Positions 51,540 through 60,149 of a DNA stretch of 64,000 bases are shown piece by piece. Origin of the DNA: Sinorhizobium alkalisoli (GTDB taxonomy: Bacteria > Pseudomonadota > Alphaproteobacteria > Rhizobiales > Rhizobiaceae); NCBI RefSeq assembly GCF_008932245.1, contig NZ_CP034911.1, positions 310,001 to 374,000 of the forward strand. Direction: 5' to 3'. The position numbers and the translations under genes were made by a program. The notes below the pieces were generated by a model that had not been told where the DNA came from, made no database searches, and worked only from the letters and a program-made list of their open reading frames with translations. The first letter of the stretch is position 1, and each line of letters opens with the position of its first letter.

Positions 51540-52207
51540 TTGATGGTCTCCGGATCGGCGCGATAGTCACTGACGACGAACCCCAAAGGATTGACCAGTC
51601 GGTCGGTGGCCGACATCGGGGCATTGGCATAGGAGAAGGTGAGCGTTGCCACCCAATGGGTGGTCTTCACCTCCTCGCCGCGCGTGACTGTGCGCATGTA
51701 GCGGACCGAGACGACGTTGGCGTTGATCAGCGAAATCGACACGATATTGATGCGTGCGGTCGCGCCGCGGCCATAGACGTTCTGGGGCGAATCCGGGTTG
51801 CTGCCGCGATAGAGTGCGGCAAATCGGGTCTGCTCGGCCTGGGTCGACAGGAGTGCCACGTTGCGGAAGTTCTCTTCCGCCTCGCTCCAGACATAACCTT
51901 CGCGAGCCCGCACATATTTGGCCGCAAAATACTTGGTTACTGCCTCATCATAGGTGCCGGCGGTCGCTGTGAGTGCCGAGACGACATCAACAATGCCGGT
52001 TGAATTGTCGACCCGAACGACGAAGGGTTCGACGGTTTTGAGCGGCGTAAGTGCTGCGATCGCGAAGACGGATGCGGCGGCGAGGACGCCGGCGGCGATC
52101 GCCACAGACCAGGCGATGCGCGCAGATCGCTCGACCTGAAGGAGGCGGTCCTGATCGAAGCGGCGGGCCTTATCAAAATAGCTCTTGAGACTGTCCGTGG
52201 TCACCAT
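51536..52207 (-). CDS. virB8: VirB8 assembly factor
   Basis: 223 residues from MVTTDSLKSYFDKARRFDQD. One transmembrane helix at about 30-52 (WSVAIAAGVLAAASVFAIAA), then the NTF2-like periplasmic domain (FVVRVDNSTGIVDVV, AKYVRAREGYVW, VRYMRTVTRG, HWVATLTFSY). The upstream frame extension lacks a start signal. Nucleates channel assembly. Confidence 0.93.
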   Translation of the reverse strand: MVTTDSLKSYFDKARRFDQDRLLQVERSARIAWSVAIAAGVLAAASVFAIAALTPLKTVEPFVVRVDNSTGIVDVVSALTATAGTYDEAVTKYFAAKYVRAREGYVWSEAEENFRNVALLSTQAEQTRFAALYRGSNPDSPQNVYGRGATARINIVSISLINANVVSVRYMRTVTRGEEVKTTHWVATLTFSYANAPMSATDRLVNPLGFVVSDYRADPETIN

Positions 52208-52208
52208 G

Positions 52209-52466
52209 TCATTCCTTCCCGCAGTTTCGGTAGGAGCCGGCGATGTCGAACTGTTCGAAGGCGGCAGGCGCGGCCTGGTTCTGTATTTCGGCATAGGGCG
52301 TTGCAGCGGAGGTCGGCTGCCTGGTGGGGCTCTTGTCCTCCCACTGCCACATTGCGCGGTTCAGCGGGCGGCGGGCATAGCCGTCGCATTTTGGAAGCGG
52401 GTAGGAGATCGAGGCGCAGCTCGCCAAACCGGTAAGAAGAAGGAACGATAAGATTGTGCGGATCAT
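52209..52466 (-). CDS. virB7: VirB7-like lipoprotein
   Basis: 85 residues with a lipoprotein signal: MIRTILSFLLLTGLASCAS, lipobox LASC. The mature part is short and ends with a Cys near the terminus (SYRNCGKE), as VirB7 proteins that pair with VirB9 often do. Position directly before virB8 supports the call. Confidence 0.75.
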   Translation of the reverse strand: MIRTILSFLLLTGLASCASISYPLPKCDGYARRPLNRAMWQWEDKSPTRQPTSAATPYAEIQNQAAPAAFEQFDIAGSYRNCGKE

Positions 52467-52500
52467 GTGGAATTACCTTGAGGCGTTTACCGGGCGGCCG

Positions 52501-53433
52501 TCATTCGGCCGCGCGTTCTGTCGTGCGTCGGCTGAGCGACCGCGCGCCGCGCCCGACCGCGCCGGCGGCCCGGGAGGCGGCCCAGGCAAGCGTGCTTTCG
52601 TGCGCATCGCGTGCCGCCCCGTATCCGTAGGTGAGCGAAGCGCCGCCGGCGGCAAGCGCCGAGGCGATGCCGGGCAATTGATAAAAGACGTAAAGCGCGG
52701 CGAGGCAGATGGCGCAAAGCGCGATCGGTCGCATCAACACGTCGCTATAGCCTTCGATAGCAGTAAAGGTTGTGTCGATGCAGGTGATCAGTAACGAGCC
52801 GATCGCGACGACAAGGACCTGAAGGATGACAAAATTGGCGAGCTGGCCGATCCAAGATTCGGTGAAGCGGCGTGTTGCCTGGAACATGGCGAGCGCAATG
52901 AAGATCGGTCCGATCGCCAGTACGATGGCGAGCGCCAGCCGCGCGTAAAGCGAGACGATATAGCCGATCGCCGCGACGATGAAACTTGCGCCGATCACCA
53001 TCATGCCGCCGACCCCGGTAACGATATCGACCGGCCAGGACGCGCGGGACCAGATCTCGTAGGCGCAGCGTTGGCCCTTGTCGAGCAGGCTGTCGAAGGT
53101 CGAGGCGCTTGGCGCCGTGCCGCTGTTCAGCGCCTGGGAGATTTCTTTCGGAAGCGTCTCAAAGAAGATATTGGTGACGTAGGTCTGGTACTCGCTGGCA
53201 TTCCTGATCAGCATGACGATGATGGCAAGCTTGATAGCGCGGAAAGCAAATTCGAGAACGGGTTCCTGCACCGAGCCACGTAGCACCAGATAGCCGTAAA
53301 GTACGACGTAGAGCGTGAGTGCCGCCGTCAGCGGTCCGCTGACCCAGTTGGCAATATTCGACGTGCCGGAAGAAATGAAGTTTTCGAGCGGCGCCTTGAA
53401 TTGCGCATCGACGAAGCTGAAGACCTGGTACAT
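52501..53433 (-). CDS. virB6: VirB6 polytopic inner-membrane protein
   Basis: 310 residues with at least six hydrophobic spans (LTAALTLYVVLYGYLVL, KLAIIVMLIRN, GMMVIGASFIVAAIGYIVSLY, LALAIVLAIGPIFIALAMF, AICLAALYVFYQL) and a basic tail (SLSRRTTERAAE). Matches the TrbL/VirB6 layout, including the central PIFIALAMF...RRFTESWIGQL motif. Forms the inner-membrane part of the substrate path. Confidence 0.92.
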   Translation of the reverse strand: MYQVFSFVDAQFKAPLENFISSGTSNIANWVSGPLTAALTLYVVLYGYLVLRGSVQEPVLEFAFRAIKLAIIVMLIRNASEYQTYVTNIFFETLPKEISQALNSGTAPSASTFDSLLDKGQRCAYEIWSRASWPVDIVTGVGGMMVIGASFIVAAIGYIVSLYARLALAIVLAIGPIFIALAMFQATRRFTESWIGQLANFVILQVLVVAIGSLLITCIDTTFTAIEGYSDVLMRPIALCAICLAALYVFYQLPGIASALAAGGASLTYGYGAARDAHESTLAWAASRAAGAVGRGARSLSRRTTERAAE

Positions 53434-53436
53434 GCA

Positions 53437-53670
53437 TCAGCCTCCAAGCGATTGGCGCATCCGCTCCAGACGCAGCTTGCCGTCGGCGCTTTCGGCATTT
53501 TGGCAATTGGGCGTGCTGCCGCGTTCACCGGGATTGTTGCGGCATTCGCCGAGGACCTTCGCCAGAAGGGGCTCGTCGGCGAGAAGTTCATCGACGGTGT
53601 GGACCTTTTGTGTTTCACCGGAGCATGAAGCGAGCACGCCCAGCATAATGAGTGGGAGAACGCGCTTCAT
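53437..53670 (-). CDS. EexN-like entry-exclusion lipoprotein
   Basis: 77 residues with a lipobox (LIMLGVLASCSGE). The mature part TVDELLADEPLLAKVLGECRNNPGE...PNCQNAESA fits the EexN-type pattern (Cys-Arg-x-Asn-Pro-Gly and Pro-Asn-Cys-x-Asn-Ala), as found between virB5 and virB6 on other plasmids. Expected to block transfer from cells carrying the same plasmid. Start at 53670; overlaps the virB5 stop by 4 bp. Confidence 0.8.
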   Translation of the reverse strand: MKRVLPLIMLGVLASCSGETQKVHTVDELLADEPLLAKVLGECRNNPGERGSTPNCQNAESADGKLRLERMRQSLGG

Positions 53671-54365
53671 GGCAGGGCCGCTCCCATGGTGTCCATGCGC
53701 TGTCGCCAATCCTCCGCTTTGCGCTGGTCGTTGACCTCACCTTGCGCGCTCTGGATCATCTGGAGCCCCTGCATACGAAGAACGTCGGTCTGCAAGTACG
53801 CCGACTCCGCCTGCAAGCGCGCCTGCAGGTCGGCAATGTCCTTGGCATCGGCTGCATTGGAGATCTTCTCGCGAAGCTGGTCGATGCCGTCGATGCGCTT
53901 GGTCGCGGCATCATAGATTTGTTCGCCGAGGCTCATCTGCCCGGCGTTCTGATTTTGTACGCGGCTCAGTTCCTGGGCATAAAAATCTTCAGCGTCGGTC
54001 CGGTATGTGGAGTTACTGTCGAGGAATTTCGTGGCCGAACTGTCGAAGACGCCGGTGCCTTGGCCGTTAAACAGGCTCTCGACTGTCTTGAAGTCAGGGG
54101 GCAACGCCCTTCTGATCGCGGGGTCGTTCAATAGGCTCGCGACATCGGCCATGTCGGTGATCTTGTTGAGCGAGCCATAGAGTTGCTGGGCTTGCTCGAT
54201 CTGCTGATTGAGCGCATCGAGCTGGGATTTCAGCTGGGCGATGCTTTCGATCTGTTTGGCGATCGCCGTCTGGTCGATCACCGGTATGCCTTGGGCCGAG
54301 AGGTGATTGACCGGGAGGATCAAAGCCAGAATCGTGGCAATCGCGGCGGTTTGGCGCATAACCAT
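53667..54365 (-). CDS. virB5: VirB5 minor pilus protein
   Basis: 232 residues from ATG 54365 with a signal peptide (TAAIATILALILPVNHLSA) and a mostly helical body (SIAQLKSQLDALNQQIEQAQQLYGSLNKITD, RLQAESAYLQTDVLRMQGLQMIQSAQGE). Thought to sit at the pilus tip. TGATG overlap with virB4. Confidence 0.9.
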   Translation of the reverse strand: MVMRQTAAIATILALILPVNHLSAQGIPVIDQTAIAKQIESIAQLKSQLDALNQQIEQAQQLYGSLNKITDMADVASLLNDPAIRRALPPDFKTVESLFNGQGTGVFDSSATKFLDSNSTYRTDAEDFYAQELSRVQNQNAGQMSLGEQIYDAATKRIDGIDQLREKISNAADAKDIADLQARLQAESAYLQTDVLRMQGLQMIQSAQGEVNDQRKAEDWRQRMDTMGAALP

Positions 54366-56731
54366 CAGAGCAGTCTCCTTCTTTGCTGGAATACGGCGAG
54401 CCATTCGCCGTGGTCGTCGCCAAGCTCTGCCCGGACGGCGTCGGCAAGCTCCACGTTGGCGGTTCGCCCCGACAGGATCGCAAGTTCGTCGTCAAAGCCA
54501 TTGAGGTTCAGCTCTGCAACCACGCTGTTATGGCCCTGCTTGACGATGAAGCGCCGGCTTTCGACAGAGAGTTCGCGTGCGACCAGTTCGAATTCCCGTC
54601 CGGTCAGCTTGAAACCGTCGACATAGTCGCCTTGGTCGCCGCGCGGATTGGGTAGGAAAATCTGTGTCGGGCACTGCTCAATGATCGTATGCGCGATCGG
54701 CGAGGCGATCGCATCGCGCGGACTTTGAGTGGCAAACAGCATCAGTCCGTTCTGCTTGCGGATGGTTTTGAGCTTGTTCTGGGCGAGTTCGCGAAAACCC
54801 TCGTCCTTTAGCGCCTTCCAGAACTCGTCGATGACGATGATGATGCGGCGACCGTCTATCAGTTGCTCGATGCGGTAGAAGAGATAGGCCATAAGAGGCG
54901 TGCGGATCTCCTCGTTGTCGAGGAAATCGGTCATGTCGTAGCCGATGAACTTCGCGCCAATGCCAATGTCGTCGAGCTCATTGTCGAACACCCAGCCGAG
55001 CGGCCCTCCCCTCTCCCAGCGCCTGAGCCGCGACGCGATACCTTCGGGATCGGTATTGTTGAGAAATGTCCGAAGCGCGCCGATCGAGCGGCGCTCAACG
55101 GGAAGGTCGGCGAGACCATCCACGGCCGAGGCGATGTCGCGCAGTTCTGAGACGGTCAGTTCCCGCGTCGAGGACCCGGCAAGCTTGCCCACCCATTGCG
55201 CAAGGAACACCTTGTTGGCCGCGTTAAGGTCGAGCGCCTTCAAAGGCGCGCAGCCGGTAGGAACACCGTTCCTGAGCGGCAGGTAATTGCCGCCGGCGGC
55301 GCGAACAAAAAGATCGGCGCCACGATCCTTGTCAAAAAACACCATATGCGGCTCGTGCTTTTCGAGTTGCGAGAGCATGAAATTCAGAAGCACGGTCTTG
55401 CCGGCGCCCGATGGGCCGCAGACGAAGGTGTTGCCGAGATCGCCATGATGGAAGTTGAAGTAAAACGGCGAGCCAGACGCGGTCTTCAGCATGGCGACGG
55501 CAGAACCCCATTCATTGCCGTCCTTCTGTCCCGTCGGGTAGGAGTGATAGGGCGAGAGAGCTGCGAAGTTCTTCGAGGTAATGGCGCCGGAGCGCGCCCG
55601 AAAGCGAGTATTGCCCGGCAGCTGCGCCCACCAGGCCGCCTCCAGTCCGAGATCCTCACGGGCGACCACCGCGCCGCCATTGGTCAGGTGGGCGCGGGCC
55701 TTGGCCATATTGTCGGTCAGCTCCCTGACCGAGGGCGCGAAGACCGACAGCGTCAGATGGTGCTCGCCAAGAACGAAGCGGTTCGATTCCAGATCGTCCA
55801 TCGCTTCGCTGAGCTCGCCGATTTGCGAGGCGGCCTTGTCGCCGGCGCTGACCATCTGGTTTTGCTTACGCCCCATGATCGTGCGCGCGTCGGCTTTCGA
55901 GGCAAAGGCGAAGGACTGCGTCAAGATGAGCTCGAAGGGCGCGGTCAGGATGCCGTCGAGCATGCCGGAACGCGTCGAAGCGGGATATTCCTTGAAGCCG
56001 AACATGCCGGCATAGCGGCTCATCGCCTCGTGGCGGATCTCGGCGGTTTCGCGACCGAAGATCACGCGGTCGGAGTAGATCGCCGATGATATCTGGCCCT
56101 CGGTCAGCGGGACAGGTTCGCGTCGTCCGCCGACAAGCTGGTGCAGCACTTCGCTCGGTTCGGAAAACACGATGCCGTCTTTCTCATAGAGGCCAAGGGA
56201 TCGCGGCTCAAAGCGCTTGAGGCCGGCGATCACATCCGTCACCTTGTCGCGAAGGTGTTTGAGCGCGGTCTCGTCCACCTCCCCGCCCCTGCGGCGGGCG
56301 CTGCGCAATCGCTTGACGAAGCTTGCGGCTTTTTCAGCCGGATCGCGATCGGGATGCCAGATCAGGCTGACATAGAGGTCATTGCGAAACAGATCCTCCC
56401 GGACCATGCGCTCGCGGTATTTCGCGTTGAGCTCCGCGGAAAACGGATTTGTGAATTCACCATCGGGATAGGCGTTGTCGCGCCGGCGGATGACATGCGT
56501 CCAGAGCACCAGCCGCTCGTCGGCAATGTTGCGGTAAAGCGTATTGAGATCGCGGTGCAGCCCGTTGAGATCGAGAATGTCGGCCGTTTCGAAGGACACA
56601 CCCTCGAGCACCAGCATCACCATCATCGCTCTCGAGGAGAGCGCGATGGTCGTCTCGTCCACATGGCGGACATAGGGAATGAAGGTTTCCGGCGCGAGTT
56701 CGCGGGCGCGAAGCGTCACAAGATTAGGCAA
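54365..56731 (-). CDS. virB4: VirB4 secretion ATPase
   Basis: 788 residues from TTG 56731, overlapping the virB3 stop by 8 bp. CagE/VirB4 N-terminal region (ELAPETFIPYVRHVDE), Walker A VCGPSGAGKTVLLNF (about 440), Walker B RIIIVIDEFWKAL (about 632), and FATQSPRDAIASPIAHTIIEQCPTQIFLPN near the C-terminus. The largest energy-providing component of the channel. Confidence 0.96.
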   Translation of the reverse strand: MPNLVTLRARELAPETFIPYVRHVDETTIALSSRAMMVMLVLEGVSFETADILDLNGLHRDLNTLYRNIADERLVLWTHVIRRRDNAYPDGEFTNPFSAELNAKYRERMVREDLFRNDLYVSLIWHPDRDPAEKAASFVKRLRSARRRGGEVDETALKHLRDKVTDVIAGLKRFEPRSLGLYEKDGIVFSEPSEVLHQLVGGRREPVPLTEGQISSAIYSDRVIFGRETAEIRHEAMSRYAGMFGFKEYPASTRSGMLDGILTAPFELILTQSFAFASKADARTIMGRKQNQMVSAGDKAASQIGELSEAMDDLESNRFVLGEHHLTLSVFAPSVRELTDNMAKARAHLTNGGAVVAREDLGLEAAWWAQLPGNTRFRARSGAITSKNFAALSPYHSYPTGQKDGNEWGSAVAMLKTASGSPFYFNFHHGDLGNTFVCGPSGAGKTVLLNFMLSQLEKHEPHMVFFDKDRGADLFVRAAGGNYLPLRNGVPTGCAPLKALDLNAANKVFLAQWVGKLAGSSTRELTVSELRDIASAVDGLADLPVERRSIGALRTFLNNTDPEGIASRLRRWERGGPLGWVFDNELDDIGIGAKFIGYDMTDFLDNEEIRTPLMAYLFYRIEQLIDGRRIIIVIDEFWKALKDEGFRELAQNKLKTIRKQNGLMLFATQSPRDAIASPIAHTIIEQCPTQIFLPNPRGDQGDYVDGFKLTGREFELVARELSVESRRFIVKQGHNSVVAELNLNGFDDELAILSGRTANVELADAVRAELGDDHGEWLAVFQQRRRLL

Positions 56732-57062
56732 GGCTCAGGTCCCTCTCGTCATAGCGTCTGCGAAGTCTCAACGGAGAGAGGCTTGCGCCGCCCCAATAGG
56801 CGGCATTGCGCGAGCGGCCGCGGGTTTCGAGCCAGGCGACAAGCAGCCGGAACATGTTGTGGTCGTGTTTGACCAGCGCCCGGAATATGAAATGAAAGAC
56901 GACGCCGACCAGCGCATAGGCGATCGATCCCGCGGTGATGTAGAGGATGGTCGTCAGCATGATGTTGAACCCCATCGCCTCCATGGTCACGCCGGCAATC
57001 ATGGCCGGCCGGGTGCAGGCTAAAAACAGCGTGTCTTCTTCCAATGTCGGGGCGCTCGCCAC
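56724..57062 (-). CDS. virB3: VirB3 membrane protein
   Basis: 112 residues. FLACTRPAMIAGVTMEAMGFNIML near the N-terminus is the family hallmark, followed by a transmembrane span (YITAGSIAYALVGVVFHFIFRALV) and a basic tail. Works with VirB4 at the inner membrane. Confidence 0.9.
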   Translation of the reverse strand: MASAPTLEEDTLFLACTRPAMIAGVTMEAMGFNIMLTTILYITAGSIAYALVGVVFHFIFRALVKHDHNMFRLLVAWLETRGRSRNAAYWGGASLSPLRLRRRYDERDLSLA

Positions 57063-57065
57063 AGA

Positions 57066-57365
57066 TCAGCTTCCAACGATTGTGTTGACGAGTTCGGTGG
57101 CACCAAAAATGCCGCCGATACCGATGATCCAGAAGCCGGCCCGCCTCAGATCCATGTAGCCGAACATCCAGGCGATGCAGATGATGATCACGGCGATGAC
57201 GGCGAGCAGCTTGGCAATATTGCCGGTGAGCATGTCGACAATGTTCTGGAGCACGCTCTCGATGCCGGCCGATTGCGCGAAGGCCGGCTCGACTAGCAAC
57301 GCGACGAGGGCTGCGGCCATCAGGGTCGACGCGACGAAGGGGCGAAGAGTGTGTCTGGAAATCAT
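57066..57365 (-). CDS. virB2: VirB2 pilin
   Basis: 99 residues from MISRHTLRPF. Long signal peptide (MAAALVALLVEPAFA, cleavage after AFA), then two hydrophobic helices (IAKLLAVIAVIIICIAWMFGYMDLRRAGFWIIGIGGIFGATELVNTIVGS split by the YMDLRRA loop), the usual pilin layout. Major pilus subunit. ATGA overlap with virB1. Confidence 0.92.
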   Translation of the reverse strand: MISRHTLRPFVASTLMAAALVALLVEPAFAQSAGIESVLQNIVDMLTGNIAKLLAVIAVIIICIAWMFGYMDLRRAGFWIIGIGGIFGATELVNTIVGS

Positions 57366-58021
57366 TCGGCTGGCTCCGGTCGGGGATTTTGAAAGACGAG
57401 AACCGAAGACTGCCGCCGGGTGCTGAACACATCCCACGGCATTGCTTCGGCGGTTCGAGACGATTGTACGAATTGTTGCTGCGCGTCCTCGACGTCGCGC
57501 TGATTGTCGAGATCCGCTGGTTCGGGTGCACTCGAAACGGTCAGTGAGGCCAGCTCCGGCAACAGGCGCCCGGCTTCCTCGCGCACCCGCGCATCATATC
57601 CGGCCATGGCGTCAGTCGAGGGATCGCCGCGGCCATAATAGGACTGCAGCATCACTGACTCAGCCCTTGCCGGTTCAGCCCCGGCGCCGGCGGCAAGCCG
57701 GTAGTAGCCGTCGAGCAGAGCGCCTGTGGCCTTGAGGTTGAGGCAAGGGTCGAAGGCGTCCGACACGGAGAGGCCGAGCTTCTGGAGTTCCGCGGCCGAG
57801 ATGCCGCCAAGCCCGAGCTGAATCGGCTGGTGCTCAGCAATCAGGGACGTCGCAAGTTCGATCGCCTCGGCTTTCGACCTCGGCTGCGCGGGCAGCGGGT
57901 CACCGTTCCTGAGGCGGATATGGTAGGGCTGAAACCGGCTCTCGAGGCTGACGACGCCTGCGAGCGTTTCAACCTGCACGACCGGCGCGCAGGTCTGGGC
58001 CAGGTCGACGAATGCGCCCAT
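57362..58021 (-). CDS. virB1: VirB1 lytic transglycosylase
   Basis: 219 residues from MGAFVDLAQTCAP. Transglycosylase domain with the catalytic Glu in LAGVVSLESRFQPYHI, a GLGGISAAELQKLGLSVSDAFDPC stretch and a YYGRGDPSTDAM motif. No obvious signal peptide at this start. Opens the peptidoglycan for channel assembly. Confidence 0.9.
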   Translation of the reverse strand: MGAFVDLAQTCAPVVQVETLAGVVSLESRFQPYHIRLRNGDPLPAQPRSKAEAIELATSLIAEHQPIQLGLGGISAAELQKLGLSVSDAFDPCLNLKATGALLDGYYRLAAGAGAEPARAESVMLQSYYGRGDPSTDAMAGYDARVREEAGRLLPELASLTVSSAPEPADLDNQRDVEDAQQQFVQSSRTAEAMPWDVFSTRRQSSVLVFQNPRPEPAE

Positions 58022-58023
58022 GG

Positions 58024-58563
58024 TCAGTACCAGACCCGATGGGTGCCGGAGCCGTCGATGGTGACATCGACATAATGCGGCTGCGATCGAATATTCGGGC
58101 GCGTGATGGAATAGGCCATGCACCTGGAATGACCGTTCACGCGCTCCCATCGCGGAAAGACAACCGAGCCGCCAGAGCTTCCGTCACGATCCGAATCGAA
58201 ACTGCATAGCGTCCGGCTCACTTCGGTGAGCGACGTCGAGATGCAGGTCGCTTCCTGGCCGCGCGGCTCATAGCGGCCGACGAGCTTGTAGCCGTCGTCG
58301 CAGTAATAGGGTTCATAGCCGGGCTTTGAGCTGTGGAAGCCGACGCCGCTGCAGGTCGGGAAGGAATGGCCCCGGGCGAGATGCCGCCAAAGCTTTTCGA
58401 CCGGCGGGCGGCACTCGGCGAATTCCGTGGGGCCGCCCGGATTGGAAAGGCATAAAATTACCTGGCATCCCCAATCGTCGGCCCGCGCATGACTAGCGGA
58501 AGCAAGATAGAGTGATACTATGCAGCAAATGGGGAACAGCAAATTGAGCACAGGATTTTTCAT
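58024..58563 (-). CDS. Secreted Cys-rich protein heading the virB operon
   Basis: 179 residues with a signal peptide (LLFPICCIVSLYLASASHARA) and about ten Cys in the mature part (WGCQVILCLSNPGGPTEFAEC, FPTCSGVGFH, YYCDDGYKL). Family not named. It is the first gene of the operon, 2 bp before virB1, a position occupied by an unnamed gene in other RctA-controlled plasmids. Probably periplasmic and accessory to the channel. Confidence 0.75.
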   Translation of the reverse strand: MKNPVLNLLFPICCIVSLYLASASHARADDWGCQVILCLSNPGGPTEFAECRPPVEKLWRHLARGHSFPTCSGVGFHSSKPGYEPYYCDDGYKLVGRYEPRGQEATCISTSLTEVSRTLCSFDSDRDGSSGGSVVFPRWERVNGHSRCMAYSITRPNIRSQPHYVDVTIDGSGTHRVWY

Positions 58564-58589
58564 GCACAGGCCCTTCCAGGACGACAGGC

Positions 58590-58615
58590 CACGATCGCCG
58601 AAAAAGCGAATCGTG
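58590..58615. promoter_or_regulatory. Inverted repeat between the virB operon and rctA
   Basis: CACGATCGC (58590-58598) and GCGAATCGTG (58606-58615) pair except for one unpaired A, in the 101-bp gap between divergent starts. Candidate RctA-binding site controlling both directions. Confidence 0.5.
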
Positions 58616-58664
58616 CCCGATGCAGCGAAAATTATAATGACGCGTTTAAACCACTAAGAAGAAC

Positions 58665-59018
58665 ATGACAAGGGCAATCAAGACACATTGGCACAATGCC
58701 TTGTTCAACGGACTCGTCCTGCAGGAGATCCTGGATCATCCGCTGGAGGATGAAACGCCGACCGCACGACTCAAGGAGATCGGCATGATGTCGGTACTGT
58801 ACTCGATGAGCCAGGCCCATCAGCCGCTGACATTGACCAATATTTCCGAGCTTTTGCAGCTGACACGCAGCGGCGCGAAGGAAACCGTCAATCTTCTCGT
58901 CAAAAGGGGGCTTCTGACGGAGACGATCATTAAAAACTCGATGGGGCGCGGCATTGCGCGGCAGTTCGAGATATCGAAGACACTCTTCGAGAAGCTTGGC
59001 GCACCCGATGGTGATTGA
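58665..59018 (+). CDS. rctA: RctA-like winged-helix repressor of conjugal transfer
   Basis: 117 residues. A winged helix-turn-helix at about 45-100: MMSVLYSMSQAHQPLTLTNISELL, SGAKETVNLLVKRGLLTETI, then GRGIARQFEISKTLFEKLG. Known RctA proteins of rhizobial symbiotic plasmids are small winged-helix repressors encoded next to virB and silence virB and tra promoters until RctB relieves them. Position and size fit exactly; no rctB is seen in this window. Start ATG 58665 after GAAGAAC. Confidence 0.82.
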   Translation: MTRAIKTHWHNALFNGLVLQEILDHPLEDETPTARLKEIGMMSVLYSMSQAHQPLTLTNISELLQLTRSGAKETVNLLVKRGLLTETIIKNSMGRGIARQFEISKTLFEKLGAPDGD

Positions 59019-59183
59019 GCATGGCAACGTACTGGCGCGTTAGCGCTAATATCTAGCTCACAAGCGGTCCTCTTCGAGCCTAGCCTCGGACCACCCGGGC
59101 CGCTCTTTGCCGGCAACGCCTGTCCTTCCCGGAGAACCTGTCACAGGATGGCGCAAATTATTCACTAAACGAACGAGAAGCCC

Positions 59184-60086
59184 TTGAAAACCGCGCTTGC
59201 CCATACCGAACTGATCGCCGTGCTGACCGCCGTCACCAACGAGGCGCCGCGCGTCATGACCGTTCGCAAGGGAGAAGCACTTCCCTCCGGACCGCTCGAG
59301 GTGGAGCACCGCAGTCTGCAGTCGGGCTTGCGCGAATGGGTGGGCGAGCAAACCGGGCACCCTGTCGGCTATCTCGAACAGCTCTACACCTTCGCCGACC
59401 GCGACCGTGCGCCGGGCGACAATGCAAGGCGGACAATCTCGATCAGTTATCTCGGCCTGGTGCGCGAACAGGCGCCACCTGGCGCCGGCGCACCCGGCTG
59501 GCACGGGTGGTACGAGTATTTCCCCTGGGAGGACCGCCGCGCCGGACGGCCGGATCAGCTGACGGAGATCATAGACGGCTTCGAGAACTGGATCGCATCC
59601 GACCGATCCAGGCGAGACCACCGCCGCAAGCGGATGGAGTTCACCTTCGGCCTTGGGGAGGCGGCGTGGAACGAGGAACTTGCTCTGCAGCGCTACGAAC
59701 TGATGTTTGAGGCCGGTCTCGTCGGGGAAGCCGGTGCCATGCCATCGGCGGGAAGCGGCCGTGCGATGTTTGCGGATCATCGCCGGATCCTGGCAACGGC
59801 GATCGCGCGGCTGCGCGCCAAGATCAAATACCGCCCCGTGGTGTTTGAACTCATGCCGCAAAATTTTACCCTCTCGCAGCTCCAGCGCACGGTTGAGGCG
59901 CTGGCCGGGCTTACCTTGCACAAGCCTAATTTCCGGCGCCTGATCGACCAGCAGGAACTGATCGAGGAGACCGGCGAGATGTCGAGCGAAACCGGCGGAC
60001 GTCCGGCAAAGCTCTTCCGCTATCGTCGCGCCATCCTCGACGAACACGCGCTTTCCGTTTCCAGGCTGCCGCTGTCGCGCAGTTGA
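59184..60086 (+). CDS. nadQ: NadQ-type regulator of NAD synthesis (Nudix-like plus winged helix)
   Basis: 300 residues from TTG 59184. The N-terminal part (LIAVLTAVTNEAPRVMTVR, GYLEQLYTFADRDRAP, ISISYLGLVREQ) is a Nudix-like ligand domain without an obvious catalytic box. The C-terminal part (VVFELMPQNFTLSQLQRTVEALAG, NFRRLIDQQELIEETGE, RPAKLFRYRRAIL) is the winged helix. NadQ proteins in Rhizobiales are predicted to repress nadABC in response to an NAD precursor or product. It directly precedes nadA, with two palindromes in between. Confidence 0.85.
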   Translation: MKTALAHTELIAVLTAVTNEAPRVMTVRKGEALPSGPLEVEHRSLQSGLREWVGEQTGHPVGYLEQLYTFADRDRAPGDNARRTISISYLGLVREQAPPGAGAPGWHGWYEYFPWEDRRAGRPDQLTEIIDGFENWIASDRSRRDHRRKRMEFTFGLGEAAWNEELALQRYELMFEAGLVGEAGAMPSAGSGRAMFADHRRILATAIARLRAKIKYRPVVFELMPQNFTLSQLQRTVEALAGLTLHKPNFRRLIDQQELIEETGEMSSETGGRPAKLFRYRRAILDEHALSVSRLPLSRS

Positions 60087-60087
60087 C

Positions 60088-60108
60088 ATATTCTCGGATC
60101 GAGAATAT
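60088..60108 (+). promoter_or_regulatory. Palindrome upstream of nadA, site 1
   Basis: ATATTCTC, GGATC, GAGAATAT (60088-60108): perfect 8-bp arms, beginning right after the nadQ stop. Candidate NadQ operator. Confidence 0.65.
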
Positions 60109-60123
60109 CCATTCGCTCTCGAT

Positions 60124-60140
60124 ATACTCAAACTGAGTAA
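60124..60140 (+). promoter_or_regulatory. Palindrome upstream of nadA, site 2
   Basis: TACTCA, AAC, TGAGTA (60125-60139), extended by A on both sides in the form ATACTCA/TGAGTAA, ending 10 nt before the nadA ATG beside its ribosome-binding site AAGGGG. A second candidate NadQ site that would block initiation. Confidence 0.65.
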
Positions 60141-60149
60141 AAGGGGCGT

